DNA of 64,000 bases from Salmonella enterica subsp. enterica serovar Typhimurium str. LT2 (GTDB lineage: Bacteria; Pseudomonadota; Gammaproteobacteria; Enterobacterales; Enterobacteriaceae). Shown in pieces: positions 34,974 to 45,541 of this stretch. The DNA lies in assembly GCF_000006945.2 (NCBI RefSeq), contig NC_003197.2:2976001-3040000 (forward strand), read 5' to 3'. Below the pieces are notes generated by a model. It searched no databases and was not told the origin of the DNA. It saw only the letters and a program-made list of their open reading frames with translations. How positions within the stretch are numbered: the first letter of the stretch is position 1; each line of letters begins with the position of its first letter. A program made the translations under genes and the position numbers.

Positions 34974-35729
34974 TTAATTCATTCCTACCGCAATCGGTAA
35001 CGCGCAATTATCGTCAGGTACAGCAGGGTTATGTGCAAAAGCAGTGCGCTGTAAATGCGCGTCTAGTTTCAGTCCCCGGAACAGCGATAGCGGTGAAGAG
35101 TCCATCCCCAAACGATACATAACCTTCTTACGATAAATACTGACGGTTTTTGTTCCCAGACCAAATTTTTTCGCCAGTTCAATTGCCGGATGTCCGGAGG
35201 ATAATAATATCAGCAGCGCATATTTCGCCTGCGTGACACCGGGAGGTAGATTCCACCAGGCGTATTGATTGATATTAAACAATACCTCTTCCGGCGTCTC
35301 GCCGGCATTAAAAGCATACGTAGCAGCCACGGTTTTCTTTTGTGGCCTGTGGCAGAAACGCAGCCAGGCTTCCGGAAGACGGAGCTTCTCTCGCTCCGAG
35401 CGGATAGCGCAGGATAGTTCGTCTTTTAAAACATAATCCATAACGCCAAAATATTGCAGCACACAGCGATCGATATAATACAAGCGATCTGCCACTACCA
35501 AAACTTTACGGTTCTGCAACCGCGTCAGCAACGCATGAAAAAGATAAACATGCTCATGCGGGTTCAAAGCTAAAATCAGCCCGGCGTCCGGCATATCGGA
35601 TAGGGAATGCAAAAGTGCAGTTAATGAGTTACACGTTTTAACGCACTTTTCCGGATATTTTTGCTTAAAAATAGACTGTAGGGCATAACAATTAGTCCAG
35701 TTAATACCGTATATAATTACATTTCTCAT
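34974..35729 (-). CDS. sprB: SPI-1 transcriptional regulator SprB (LuxR-type HTH)
   Basis: A 251-residue regulator. The N-terminal part resembles a degenerate response-regulator receiver. The C-terminal helix-turn-helix is near residues 175-215 (PAIELAKKFGLGTKTVSIYRKKVMYRLGM), the LuxR/FixJ pattern. In Salmonella it is activated by HilA and influences SPI-4 (siiA) and hilD expression. It lies between avrA and hilC, all on the minus strand. Confidence 0.92.
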   Translation of the reverse strand: MRNVIIYGINWTNCYALQSIFKQKYPEKCVKTCNSLTALLHSLSDMPDAGLILALNPHEHVYLFHALLTRLQNRKVLVVADRLYYIDRCVLQYFGVMDYVLKDELSCAIRSEREKLRLPEAWLRFCHRPQKKTVAATYAFNAGETPEEVLFNINQYAWWNLPPGVTQAKYALLILLSSGHPAIELAKKFGLGTKTVSIYRKKVMYRLGMDSSPLSLFRGLKLDAHLQRTAFAHNPAVPDDNCALPIAVGMN

Positions 35730-36113
35730 TTATTTATCCTTTTTTGAAAACTGACCACAGCTTCGGTAATGATTTTTCTTCCTGGGCGACTACTGCGCAA
35801 GTAGATAACGCCTTCTTACTACAAAGGTAATAAGACCAGATACGTTATTACATGCGCAATGTCGTTACCGAAATGAATTCCTTTTACAAATCTGATAATG
35901 ATTAAATTTGCTGTTTTACTTTACTGTAATCTCTTAGAGTACAACGATTGCCCGGCGCCTGGTGGCCATGTATGTCTGACAATGAACGCTTTCGATTCCC
36001 TTTCATTAACTACATATCACTGGTGTAGCGATACTGAAATATACACTACGATTAAAAAAATATTTGGTATCTGTAACGCAAACAGATAGTAACGTTTAAA
36101 ATAATTTCACAAA
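35730..36113. other. 384-bp gap between hilC and sprB
   Basis: AT-rich non-coding DNA that must hold the sprB promoter. Two small inverted repeats are visible: CTACTGCGCAAGTAG and GTAATAA/TTATTAC (35827-35851). A 63-codon plus-strand frame at 35898-36089 has no ribosome site or family resemblance. I could not place a HilA box with confidence. Confidence 0.4.
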
Positions 36114-37001
36114 TCAATGGTTCATTGTACGCATAAAGCTAAGCGGTGTAATCTTAAAATGCCGTTTAAAAATAGCGATAAAATAAGAAGGCGTATCATA
36201 GCCACACATCGTCGCGACTTGTGAAATATTTCCAGCCCCCATACGTAATAATTTTATAGCCTGATTCATACGAGCATCCAGGTATATTTTACTAAAACTC
36301 ACCTCTTCAGCGGCCAGTTTTCGCTTCAGACTTGATACGCTCATAAACAGCTTTCCTGCCACCTCAGCCTGTGACCATTTGCGGGTGAGATCGCTGATAA
36401 TAATGTTATAAACTTTCTCTTTTGTCGTAATTTTTATTGCTCGCTCAAGGAAATCAAACCCACCGGGCTTACGTACAAATGCCGATATAAGATACATCAA
36501 TGAGAAATATGAATAATCATGATCATCAATACTCACATTACTACAAACCCGTGGACATGCCACACCATGCAAAATAGAGTCAAAAGTATCACTCATCCCT
36601 GGCAACAAGTCCGCATGAAAAAAATACTTTGGTTTCGTTTTTAATGATAGCTCTCGATCATTATAGTTTCTTGTACTGTAAAAAACTTTGTAGAATTTTT
36701 GCATTAAGTCATAGGAAACTTCCAGTGAAGAAAAATCAATATGCCCTTCTATTTCGCTCATACTAAGCGTGATTGTTTGATCTTTTTCCAATAAAAATAA
36801 ACACGGCGCAGATCGTTCGATGAACTCCCCAAATTCGTTTTCAATTCGCAAACTGCCTTTATTAAGTTTAAACAATAAGCAGTTTGCGACATAATAGTCT
36901 CTTACGTCAGCTAATCCATTTATTAATGGAAATTTGTTCGGCTGTTGAAGGTGATTATTGCTAATGGCCTCAACTGATTTATTCATTGAAGGCAATACCA
37001 T
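36114..37001 (-). CDS. hilC: AraC-family activator HilC
   Basis: A 295-residue SPI-1 activator. The C-terminal AraC domain (about 195-295) has two helix-turn-helices, [21 protein letters not shown] and [24 protein letters not shown]. It is a clear paralogue of HilD, with the same ARMNQA-KLLR linker and RVYNII/KVYNII entry. It binds the hilD, hilC, rtsA and hilA promoters. The DNA is very AT-rich. The upstream gap to 37345 carries its promoter. Confidence 0.96.
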
Positions 37002-37345
37002 ATTTTATCCTGTGTGCTATAAGGAACTCAAAATCGTTATATTCTTATAAACAAATAATTAAAACTCACAGAGATGATTTAAATCCGATTTTTTTATTAT
37101 TATAGCCAATAATTACATTCCAACGCGCGTTCATTTCGTCACAAAAAGATACCCTTACAAACTTTATGCACAATTTTGTAATGAAAGCTTACAATATTAA
37201 TATAATCATTTCAGAATAAAACGGCTGGCAGACATCTTAATAATCCATATACATCAATAAGATAGACACACTGGCATGGTGCATTTTCTGCATTATTTGC
37301 TGATATATACACCATACCTTATCACAAATCGCCAGCAATGGGGGT
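37002..37345. other. 344-bp gap upstream of hilC and downstream of orgC
   Basis: Very AT-rich. It contains the hilC promoter (minus strand), not resolved by eye, and a long hairpin at 37273-37318 described separately. No coding frame here is convincing. Confidence 0.45.
37273..37318 (-). terminator. Long hairpin downstream of orgC
   Basis: On the minus strand GGTATGGTGTAT can pair with ATGCACCATGCC along all 12 positions using two G-U wobbles, with a 22-nt loop. The plus-strand copy would have A-C mismatches instead, so the structure suits minus-strand RNA. It begins 28 nt after the orgC stop. There is no U-run, so it may be a 3' stabiliser rather than an intrinsic terminator. Confidence 0.55.
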
Positions 37346-37798
37346 TCACCAGTCAATTGCCTCTTTGTTTTCCCCGCCCGATAAAATAATCTCCTGCATC
37401 CAGGAGGTCATTTGTGACTGTGCGTTCATTGAACCAACTAATACCCCGTTTAAAGCCTCATATAAATGGGTGCCCGGTTCAACTTTTGCTAACATGTTTT
37501 GTAGCATAGCCGTTTGCTGCTCAAAAGAAACAAAAGCCGAATCACCACTGTTAGGATCTTTGAAGGCATTCATCTCTTGATAAATGCTATCTTTAAGCGT
37601 TTCAGAAGAGGCTGACTCAGGAAGCGCCAAAAGTCGTTGGTAGAATGCATCATAAAGATCAACGTCGCCGCCATTGCTTAAAGGCGCGCTATCCATATTA
37701 TTCAGCATAGCGGCCCTGGCACTCAACGAAACCACACCCGTCGCTTCAGTATCTGCTGTCGGGACCAAATAAGAAGTCGGAATCGTACCCGGTATCAC
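37346..37798 (-). CDS. orgC: SPI-1 secreted protein OrgC
   Basis: A 150-residue protein secreted by the SPI-1 system, reported to promote needle assembly, and the last gene of prgHIJK-orgABC. The frame continues upstream to an ATG at 37831 (161 residues), but the start chosen is GTG at 37798. It has GGAGG 7 bases upstream and overlaps the orgB TGA as GTGA, a coupling arrangement. There is no catalytic motif; the sequence is Ser/Ala/Gln-rich as in needle-tip-associated proteins. Confidence 0.85.
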   Translation of the reverse strand: MIPGTIPTSYLVPTADTEATGVVSLSARAAMLNNMDSAPLSNGGDVDLYDAFYQRLLALPESASSETLKDSIYQEMNAFKDPNSGDSAFVSFEQQTAMLQNMLAKVEPGTHLYEALNGVLVGSMNAQSQMTSWMQEIILSGGENKEAIDW

Positions 37799-38431
37799 CT
37801 TATAACCTCCGCTTGCGTTTTTGTCTTCCATTCATCAATAAGTGCGTTAATGGCGTTATCAGAAATTGTCCGGCAGTCTTGTGGAAGTTCATCAAGATGA
37901 TGCTTAATGACGCCTACTGCCGTTTCAACAAATTGTTCAGGTGAAAATTCTGCGATCTGATCGCCGCAACTCATGATAAAGCGCTGTTCCTGGTGATATT
38001 TAAGATTAAAAGTGCCTGGCCAGTTCTCCATAAGCAACACCATCAGTTTTTGGTGATCTTTTTTCGCATTAACTGGCAGTGTTAAAAAAAGTTGCCCCTC
38101 AGGCTTATCGAAATCCCTTAGCCACTCATCCAGGACGGTTAAAAGCGTTTCGGGATGGTCGACCGCAGCTGAAAATAACTCGCGGGCATAAATCTGTATT
38201 TTTTCCATCCACTTCCAGGCCATTGTCTGATTATCAGTAAGATAAGCGGCGACCTGCTGTAACGCGTCTATCATTCCCTGCTCGTAACCTTCCTGATAGG
38301 CGTACATCCGCAAGGTCTTTGCCTCTTCTTCCGCCTCTCGCAAAATACGCTTAGCCCGTTGATGCGCCTGCTGTTCTAATCTTTCAATAGAGAAATAACG
38401 TTCCAGCGTTTTACGCTTTATCAGTATCCCC

Positions 38432-40063
<1,632 letters not shown>

Positions 40064-40081
40064 AATCCACCTTATAACTGA

Positions 40082-40324
40082 TTAACGGAAGTTCTGAATA
40101 ATGGCAGCATCAATATCCTTAAAGACTTTTACCGTGTTCGATTGCGCGTTACGGTACAAGTTATATTCCGAGAGCTTACTCTGATACGCCGCCAGTAGCG
40201 CCGGATCGGAGGGTTTTGCTGCTAATTTATCCAGCGCCTCTGTTACCTGCGTTTGTAGATTATCAACGCCCGTATCAAATTTTGCTGAGACGTCATCCAG
40301 ATAGCCTGACCAAGGTGTTGCCAT
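40082..40324 (-). CDS. prgI: Type III needle protein PrgI (SctF)
   Basis: An 80-residue helical-hairpin subunit of the extracellular needle. It begins MATPWSGYLDD and has the central turn AAKPSDPALL, both characteristic. The C-terminal helix ends AAIIQNFR. AGGAAG precedes the ATG. Confidence 0.97.
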   Translation of the reverse strand: MATPWSGYLDDVSAKFDTGVDNLQTQVTEALDKLAAKPSDPALLAAYQSKLSEYNLYRNAQSNTVKVFKDIDAAIIQNFR

Positions 40325-40348
40325 AATGACTTCCTTATTTACGTTAAA

Positions 40349-41527
40349 TTAAAGTGGGCTTGGGAAATACCAATGGCCTGGGCTCATTTTGATATAACCT
40401 TCCGCCCCGTACTGAAATGAGCGCCCCTTGAGCCAGTCATCTTTTAATTCGATCGCAAACTGCACATAGCGTCCTCCCCATGTGCGGTAATAGCTATCGA
40501 CAAATTGACGGGCTCTGAGTATTTCTACATCATCGAGCGCCCCCTGAATAACAAACGTTACGCCCCCCTTATGATTCCTGCGGGAATAAGGTAACGCCTG
40601 CTGTTTTAGCCCCGCTTCCGCCTGGCCTGCTGCGGTAACATCGTCCATCAACGTGATGTTAACCGAATCCGCGTAAGGCATTAGCGCTCTCAGCTTTTGA
40701 CTTAACACCTCGAGCTCTTTCTTGCTCATCGTGTTTCGCTGGCGGCTTAGCCAGAAAACGGGTTTACGCGGCTCATCGAAATGAATCCGATAATAAGCCA
40801 GCTGCGGATAATAGGTATCCAGCCAGATAGAGATACGCTTATTTTCTTCGTTTTCGTTAATCACTCGCGCATTTTTATCATAATCGCCCCTCGCTAAAAC
40901 CTGACGAGCCCACAACGTATCTCTTTCATTTTGCGCAGCGACATAGAGCATTTTGTCCCGGCCTGGCAACACCTGAAAACGCTCCTTCTCCTGCCCCAAT
41001 AACGAATCGAGCTCTGCGGCCTGCCGCTGCGGCGAGTTAAGTATCCATAACGTCCCCACAGTCCCAATTCCCAATATAAAAAACCCGGCCAGTGCTGCTA
41101 CAATTCCGTTTTTAAAACGCGGCTCGTTCTTTTTTGCAGACGTTTCTAACTTCTCAGGCTGCTCGGGCACCCACGGCTCGCTTTCCGGGCGAATCAGGAT
41201 AAGCAATTCACCGACCTGTATTGGCGTATTTAATTGCACCGAACGAGATTCAGAATTTCCTTCTTTCAGCTCATGGAGTATAATTTCGGTCGCATCCGTA
41301 TCCACCTGGATTTCAAAATTTACTCCGCCATGGTCCAGCGGGATAAAAAAGCTATCGGCAGGTATATCAGGGAGTTGACCTGAAGCAGTGAGCGCATCAC
41401 TCTGACCTACCACAAAGAGTGTTCGGCCTGTCAGCAATGGAAACTCACAGCCGTTCAGTGAGCTGTTAAGTAATCGAACTATGTATGGCCCTGGGCTTGT
41501 TATCGTCTTCTCTTTTGATGTTTCCAT
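40349..41527 (-). CDS. prgH: Inner-membrane ring protein PrgH (SctD)
   Basis: A 392-residue single-pass protein of the base. A cytoplasmic FHA-like domain covers about 1-135, the transmembrane helix is IVAALAGFFILGIGTVGTLWIL, and the periplasmic ring-building domains fill the rest. The frame is open to 41584, but the ATG at 41527 begins the known METSKEKTI. It is the first gene of the prg-org operon, with a HilA box upstream. Confidence 0.97.
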   Translation of the reverse strand: METSKEKTITSPGPYIVRLLNSSLNGCEFPLLTGRTLFVVGQSDALTASGQLPDIPADSFFIPLDHGGVNFEIQVDTDATEIILHELKEGNSESRSVQLNTPIQVGELLILIRPESEPWVPEQPEKLETSAKKNEPRFKNGIVAALAGFFILGIGTVGTLWILNSPQRQAAELDSLLGQEKERFQVLPGRDKMLYVAAQNERDTLWARQVLARGDYDKNARVINENEENKRISIWLDTYYPQLAYYRIHFDEPRKPVFWLSRQRNTMSKKELEVLSQKLRALMPYADSVNITLMDDVTAAGQAEAGLKQQALPYSRRNHKGGVTFVIQGALDDVEILRARQFVDSYYRTWGGRYVQFAIELKDDWLKGRSFQYGAEGYIKMSPGHWYFPSPL

Positions 41528-41595
41528 ATATACTGTTAGCGATGTCTGTCGTTCTCGATAGCAGCAGATTACCGCACAGGACACAGGGATTCCTG

Positions 41596-41612
41596 ATGAA
41601 AATAGAATGAAA
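41596..41612 (-). promoter_or_regulatory. HilA box of the prg-org operon
   Basis: On the minus strand the direct repeat TTTCAT-N5-TTTCAT (spacer TCTAT) lies 69-85 bp upstream of the prgH ATG. This matches the described HilA box at prgH. I saw no equally good copy elsewhere in the window. Confidence 0.82.
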
Positions 41613-41720
41613 AGTGAGAAATAAAATCAATTTATTCTGTATAATGCGTCTCAACACATATTAAAAGAACCATCATCCCCATTGGGGCTTAAACTACTGT
41701 AGATAAATTACCCAAATTTG

Positions 41721-41804
41721 GGTTCTTTTGGTGTAACAATCAGACCATTGCCAACACACGCTAATAAAGAGCATTTACAACTCAGATTTTTTCAGTAGGA
41801 TACC
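41721..41804 (+). promoter_or_regulatory. hilD promoter and HilD/HilC-responsive module
   Basis: A -35 TTTACA (41774-41779), 16-bp spacer and -10 TAGGAT (41796-41801) predict a transcript start near 41808, about 35 nt before the hilD ATG. The upstream GGTTCTTTTGGTGTAA and ATCAGACCATT elements recur almost unchanged upstream of hilA. Confidence 0.75.
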
Positions 41805-41842
41805 AGTAAGGAACATTAAAATAACATCAACAAAGGGATAAT

Positions 41843-42772
41843 ATGGAAAATGTAACCTTTGTAAGTAATAGTCATCAGCGTCCTGCCGCAGATAACTTAC
41901 AGAAATTAAAATCACTTTTGACAAATACCCGGCAGCAAATTAAAAGTCAGACTCAGCAGGTTACCATCAAAAATCTTTATGTAAGCAGTTTCACTTTAGT
42001 TTGCTTTCGGAGCGGTAAACTGACGATTAGCAATAATCACGATACGATTTACTGTGACGAACCTGGGATGTTGGTGCTCAAAAAAGAGCAGGTAGTTAAC
42101 GTGACGCTTGAAGAGGTCAATGGCCACATGGATTTCGATATACTCGAGATACCGACGCAACGACTTGGCGCTCTCTATGCACTTATCCCAAACGAGCAGC
42201 AAACCAAAATGGCGGTACCCACAGAGAAAGCGCAGAAGATCTTCTATACGCCTGACTTTCCTGCCAGAAGAGAGGTATTTGAACATCTGAAAACGGCGTT
42301 CTCCTGTACGAAGGATACAAGCAAAGGTTGCAGTAACTGTAACAACAAAAGTTGTATTGAAAATGAAGAGTTAATTCCTTATTTTCTGCTGTTCCTGCTT
42401 ACTGCTTTTCTCCGACTCCCGGAGAGTTATGAGATCATCCTTAGCTCGGCTCAGATAACGTTAAAGGAGCGCGTTTACAACATTATATCTTCGTCACCCA
42501 GTAGACAGTGGAAGCTTACGGATGTTGCCGATCATATATTTATGAGTACGTCAACGCTCAAACGGAAACTTGCAGAAGAAGGTACCAGCTTTAGCGACAT
42601 CTACTTATCGGCAAGAATGAATCAGGCAGCAAAACTTTTACGCATAGGCAACCATAATGTTAATGCTGTAGCATTAAAATGTGGTTATGATAGCACGTCC
42701 TACTTCATTCAATGTTTCAAAAAATATTTTAAAACTACGCCATCGACATTCATAAAAATGGCGAACCATTAA
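41843..42772 (+). CDS. hilD: AraC-family master activator HilD
   Basis: A 309-residue activator at the top of the SPI-1 cascade. The N-terminal sensing domain is the known target of long-chain fatty acids and HilE. The AraC domain (about 210-309) has LTDVADHIFMSTSTLKRKLA and VNAVALKCGYDSTSYFIQCF. It is paralogous to HilC over its C-terminal third. A 310-nt 3' UTR follows. Confidence 0.97.
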   Translation: MENVTFVSNSHQRPAADNLQKLKSLLTNTRQQIKSQTQQVTIKNLYVSSFTLVCFRSGKLTISNNHDTIYCDEPGMLVLKKEQVVNVTLEEVNGHMDFDILEIPTQRLGALYALIPNEQQTKMAVPTEKAQKIFYTPDFPARREVFEHLKTAFSCTKDTSKGCSNCNNKSCIENEELIPYFLLFLLTAFLRLPESYEIILSSAQITLKERVYNIISSSPSRQWKLTDVADHIFMSTSTLKRKLAEEGTSFSDIYLSARMNQAAKLLRIGNHNVNAVALKCGYDSTSYFIQCFKKYFKTTPSTFIKMANH

Positions 42773-43044
42773 CATTTTTTGTATCTGTCACTTAAGTAAA
42801 GATTTTTATTAAAATTGTAATAATTTAAAATTCAGACTGCGCATTAACACGCTCTATCAGGATGGGAGGCTATTCAATATCATTGTTCTGTCCGGAAGAC
42901 AGCTTATACTGATATCTATGGTAATTTAAAGTAAGGCTGATTATATAACACGATTTTTGTGAACTTGTCATCGCTATGATGACTGGTAAAACGATATTGC
43001 CTTATTCACAGCGTAAGAATTCGTCCAGATGACACTATCTCCTT

Positions 43045-43080
43045 CCGGCTTTAACCCTGTGGATTAAGGCCGGCATTTTA
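43045..43080 (+). terminator. Terminator at the end of the hilD 3' UTR
   Basis: CCGGCTTTAA pairs with TTAAGGCCGG (one U-G wobble) around a 9-base loop, followed by CATTTTATT. It ends about 310 nt after the hilD stop, matching the reported length of the hilD 3' UTR. Confidence 0.8.
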
Positions 43081-43426
43081 TTCATATTTATACATCATCC
43101 GTTCCCTCTGAGAACTATTTGCCTGAACGGTTTATACCGAAACAGTCACGCTTGTTAGCTTTCTGCCAGGCATACCTCCTCTCTTCCTCCTGATATCGAT
43201 ATAATGCCTGGAGCCAGCCTGAGGATGATACTGCTCATAACCCTCCTGCCTTTTTGACGCTATAACTGAAGGGAGTAAAGAAAAGACGATATCATTATTT
43301 TGCAAAAAAATATAAAAATAAGCGCACCATTAAAAACAGTCTTTCATTTATATTTTGGAACCTAAGACAAATTACACTCTTAAACTTTCAACGAATGGTC
43401 ATTTAGTGGAAATCTTCGAGAAAAAT

Positions 43427-43515
43427 GGTTCTGATGGTGTAATTATCAGACCATTAACCATGAAGATATAATAAGCAGCATTTACACCCCAAAAAAATGC
43501 AGTAAGATAGCTACA
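43427..43515 (+). promoter_or_regulatory. hilA promoter and HilD/HilC/RtsA-responsive module
   Basis: -35 TTTACA (43481-43486), 16-bp spacer, -10 TAAGAT (43503-43508), giving a start near 43515 and a leader of about 350 nt. GGTTCTGATGGTGTAA and ATCAGACCATT lie upstream, as at hilD. Confidence 0.78.
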
Positions 43516-43862
43516 AAACTAATCTCTATTGCAATGAGGCCAAGTTAAATATGTAAATATTTAGATGCCCGGCGCTGACTCTCTCTGCACCAGGATATAC
43601 GGCAGCGTCCATTCGATAATCACAGTTAGTTATAACAATATTATTACCAACATGTCAGTTATTTAAAGCACAGGCATAAGCTAAATAATCAAATGTTAAA
43701 AACATATAAACCCGAGCCCGTAGAATATGACATTAAGCTCATAATAAAAGCTCAACCTGACCGTTAGTACTAACAGCAGAATTACTGAAACAGTAGATTC
43801 TATCCTAACGACTTGTATTAGTTATTATAACTTTTCACCCTGTAAGAGAATACACTATTATC

Positions 43863-45524
43863 ATGCCACATTTTAATCCTGTTCCTGTATCGAATAAAAA
43901 ATTCGTCTTTGATGATTTCATACTCAACATGGACGGCTCCCTGCTACGCTCAGAAAAGAAAGTCAATATTCCGCCAAAAGAATATGCCGTTCTGGTCATC
44001 CTGCTCGAAGCCGCCGGCGAGATTGTGAGTAAAAACACCTTACTGGACCAGGTATGGGGCGACGCGGAAGTTAACGAAGAATCTCTTACCCGCTGTATTT
44101 ATGCCTTACGACGTATTCTGTCGGAAGATAAAGAGCATCGTTACATTGAAACACTGTACGGACAGGGCTATCGGTTTAATCGTCCGGTCGTAGTGGTGTC
44201 TCCGCCAGCGCCGCAACCTACGACTCATACATTGGCGATACTTCCTTTTCAGATGCAGGATCAGGTTCAATCCGAGAGTCTGCATTACTCTATCGTGAAG
44301 GGATTATCGCAGTATGCGCCCTTTGGCCTGAGCGTGCTGCCGGTGACCATTACGAAGAACTGCCGCAGTGTTAAGGATATTCTTGAGCTCATGGATCAAT
44401 TACGCCCCGATTATTATATCTCCGGGCAGATGATACCCGATGGTAATGATAATATTGTACAGATTGAGATAGTTCGGGTTAAAGGTTATCACCTGCTGCA
44501 CCAGGAAAGCATTAAGTTGATAGAACACCAACCCGCTTCTCTCTTGCAAAACAAAATTGCGAATCTTTTGCTCAGATGTATTCCCGGACTTCGCTGGGAC
44601 ACAAAGCAGATTAGCGAGCTAAATTCGATTGACAGTACTATGGTTTACTTACGCGGTAAGCATGAGTTAAATCAATACACCCCCTATAGCTTACAGCAAG
44701 CGCTTAAATTGCTGACTCAATGCGTTAACATGTCGCCAAACAGCATTGCGCCTTACTGTGCGCTGGCAGAATGCTACCTCAGCATGGCGCAAATGGGGAT
44801 TTTTGATAAACAAAACGCTATGATCAAAGCTAAAGAACATGCGATTAAGGCGACAGAGCTGGACCACAATAATCCACAAGCTTTAGGATTACTGGGGCTA
44901 ATTAATACGATTCACTCAGAATACATCGTCGGGAGTTTGCTATTCAAACAAGCTAACTTACTTTCGCCCATTTCTGCAGATATTAAATATTATTATGGCT
45001 GGAATCTTTTCATGGCTGGTCAGTTGGAGGAGGCCTTACAAACGATTAACGAGTGTTTAAAATTGGACCCAACGCGCGCAGCCGCAGGGATCACTAAGCT
45101 GTGGATTACCTATTATCATACCGGTATTGATGATGCTATACGTTTAGGCGATGAATTACGCTCACAACACCTGCAGGATAATCCAATATTATTAAGTATG
45201 CAGGTTATGTTTCTTTCGCTTAAAGGTAAACATGAACTGGCACGAAAATTAACTAAAGAAATATCCACGCAGGAAATAACAGGACTTATTGCTGTTAATC
45301 TTCTTTACGCTGAATATTGTCAGAATAGTGAGCGTGCCTTACCGACGATAAGAGAATTTCTGGAAAGTGAACAGCGTATAGATAATAATCCGGGATTATT
45401 ACCGTTAGTGCTGGTTGCCCACGGCGAAGCTATTGCCGAGAAAATGTGGAATAAATTTAAAAACGAAGACAATATTTGGTTCAAAAGATGGAAACAGGAT
45501 CCCCGCTTGATTAAATTACGGTAA
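43863..45524 (+). CDS. hilA: SPI-1 central regulator HilA (OmpR/ToxR-type)
   Basis: A 553-residue activator of prgH, invF and sprB. The N-terminal winged helix (about 15-110) has the OmpR-type pattern PPKEYAVLVILLEAAGEIVSKNTLLDQVWG and RYIETLYGQGYRF. The rest is TPR-like helical repeats (for example LQQALKLLTQCVNMSPNSIAPYCALAE). There is no receiver domain. Its leader is about 350 nt, and iagB follows 17 bp downstream. Confidence 0.97.
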   Translation: MPHFNPVPVSNKKFVFDDFILNMDGSLLRSEKKVNIPPKEYAVLVILLEAAGEIVSKNTLLDQVWGDAEVNEESLTRCIYALRRILSEDKEHRYIETLYGQGYRFNRPVVVVSPPAPQPTTHTLAILPFQMQDQVQSESLHYSIVKGLSQYAPFGLSVLPVTITKNCRSVKDILELMDQLRPDYYISGQMIPDGNDNIVQIEIVRVKGYHLLHQESIKLIEHQPASLLQNKIANLLLRCIPGLRWDTKQISELNSIDSTMVYLRGKHELNQYTPYSLQQALKLLTQCVNMSPNSIAPYCALAECYLSMAQMGIFDKQNAMIKAKEHAIKATELDHNNPQALGLLGLINTIHSEYIVGSLLFKQANLLSPISADIKYYYGWNLFMAGQLEEALQTINECLKLDPTRAAAGITKLWITYYHTGIDDAIRLGDELRSQHLQDNPILLSMQVMFLSLKGKHELARKLTKEISTQEITGLIAVNLLYAEYCQNSERALPTIREFLESEQRIDNNPGLLPLVLVAHGEAIAEKMWNKFKNEDNIWFKRWKQDPRLIKLR

Positions 45525-45541
45525 AATCTGAGAGAGGAGAT

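Larger units (their letters stand above)
41528..41842. other. 315-bp divergent regulatory region prgH / hilD
   Basis: It holds the prgH promoter with its HilA box on the minus strand (41596-41612) and the hilD promoter on the plus strand (41774-41801). The DNA is AT-rich. No coding frame is convincing. Confidence 0.8.
42773..43862. other. 1.09-kb hilD-hilA intergenic region
   Basis: AT-rich, with no coding frame I can support. From left to right it holds the hilD 3' UTR (to about 43082) ending in a terminator, an inverted repeat at 43166-43211, the hilA promoter module (43427-43511) and a roughly 350-nt hilA leader. Long UTRs here are known targets of RNase E and Hfq-linked control. Confidence 0.7.

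Noticed and set aside
35898..36089. 63-codon plus-strand frame between hilC and sprB
   Set aside because: No ribosome site, Cys-rich random-looking product, AT-rich gap. No support beyond openness.
43082..43426. Possible CRISPR or tandem repeat in the hilD-hilA gap
   Set aside because: I looked for regularly spaced direct repeats here and in the other long gaps and saw none.
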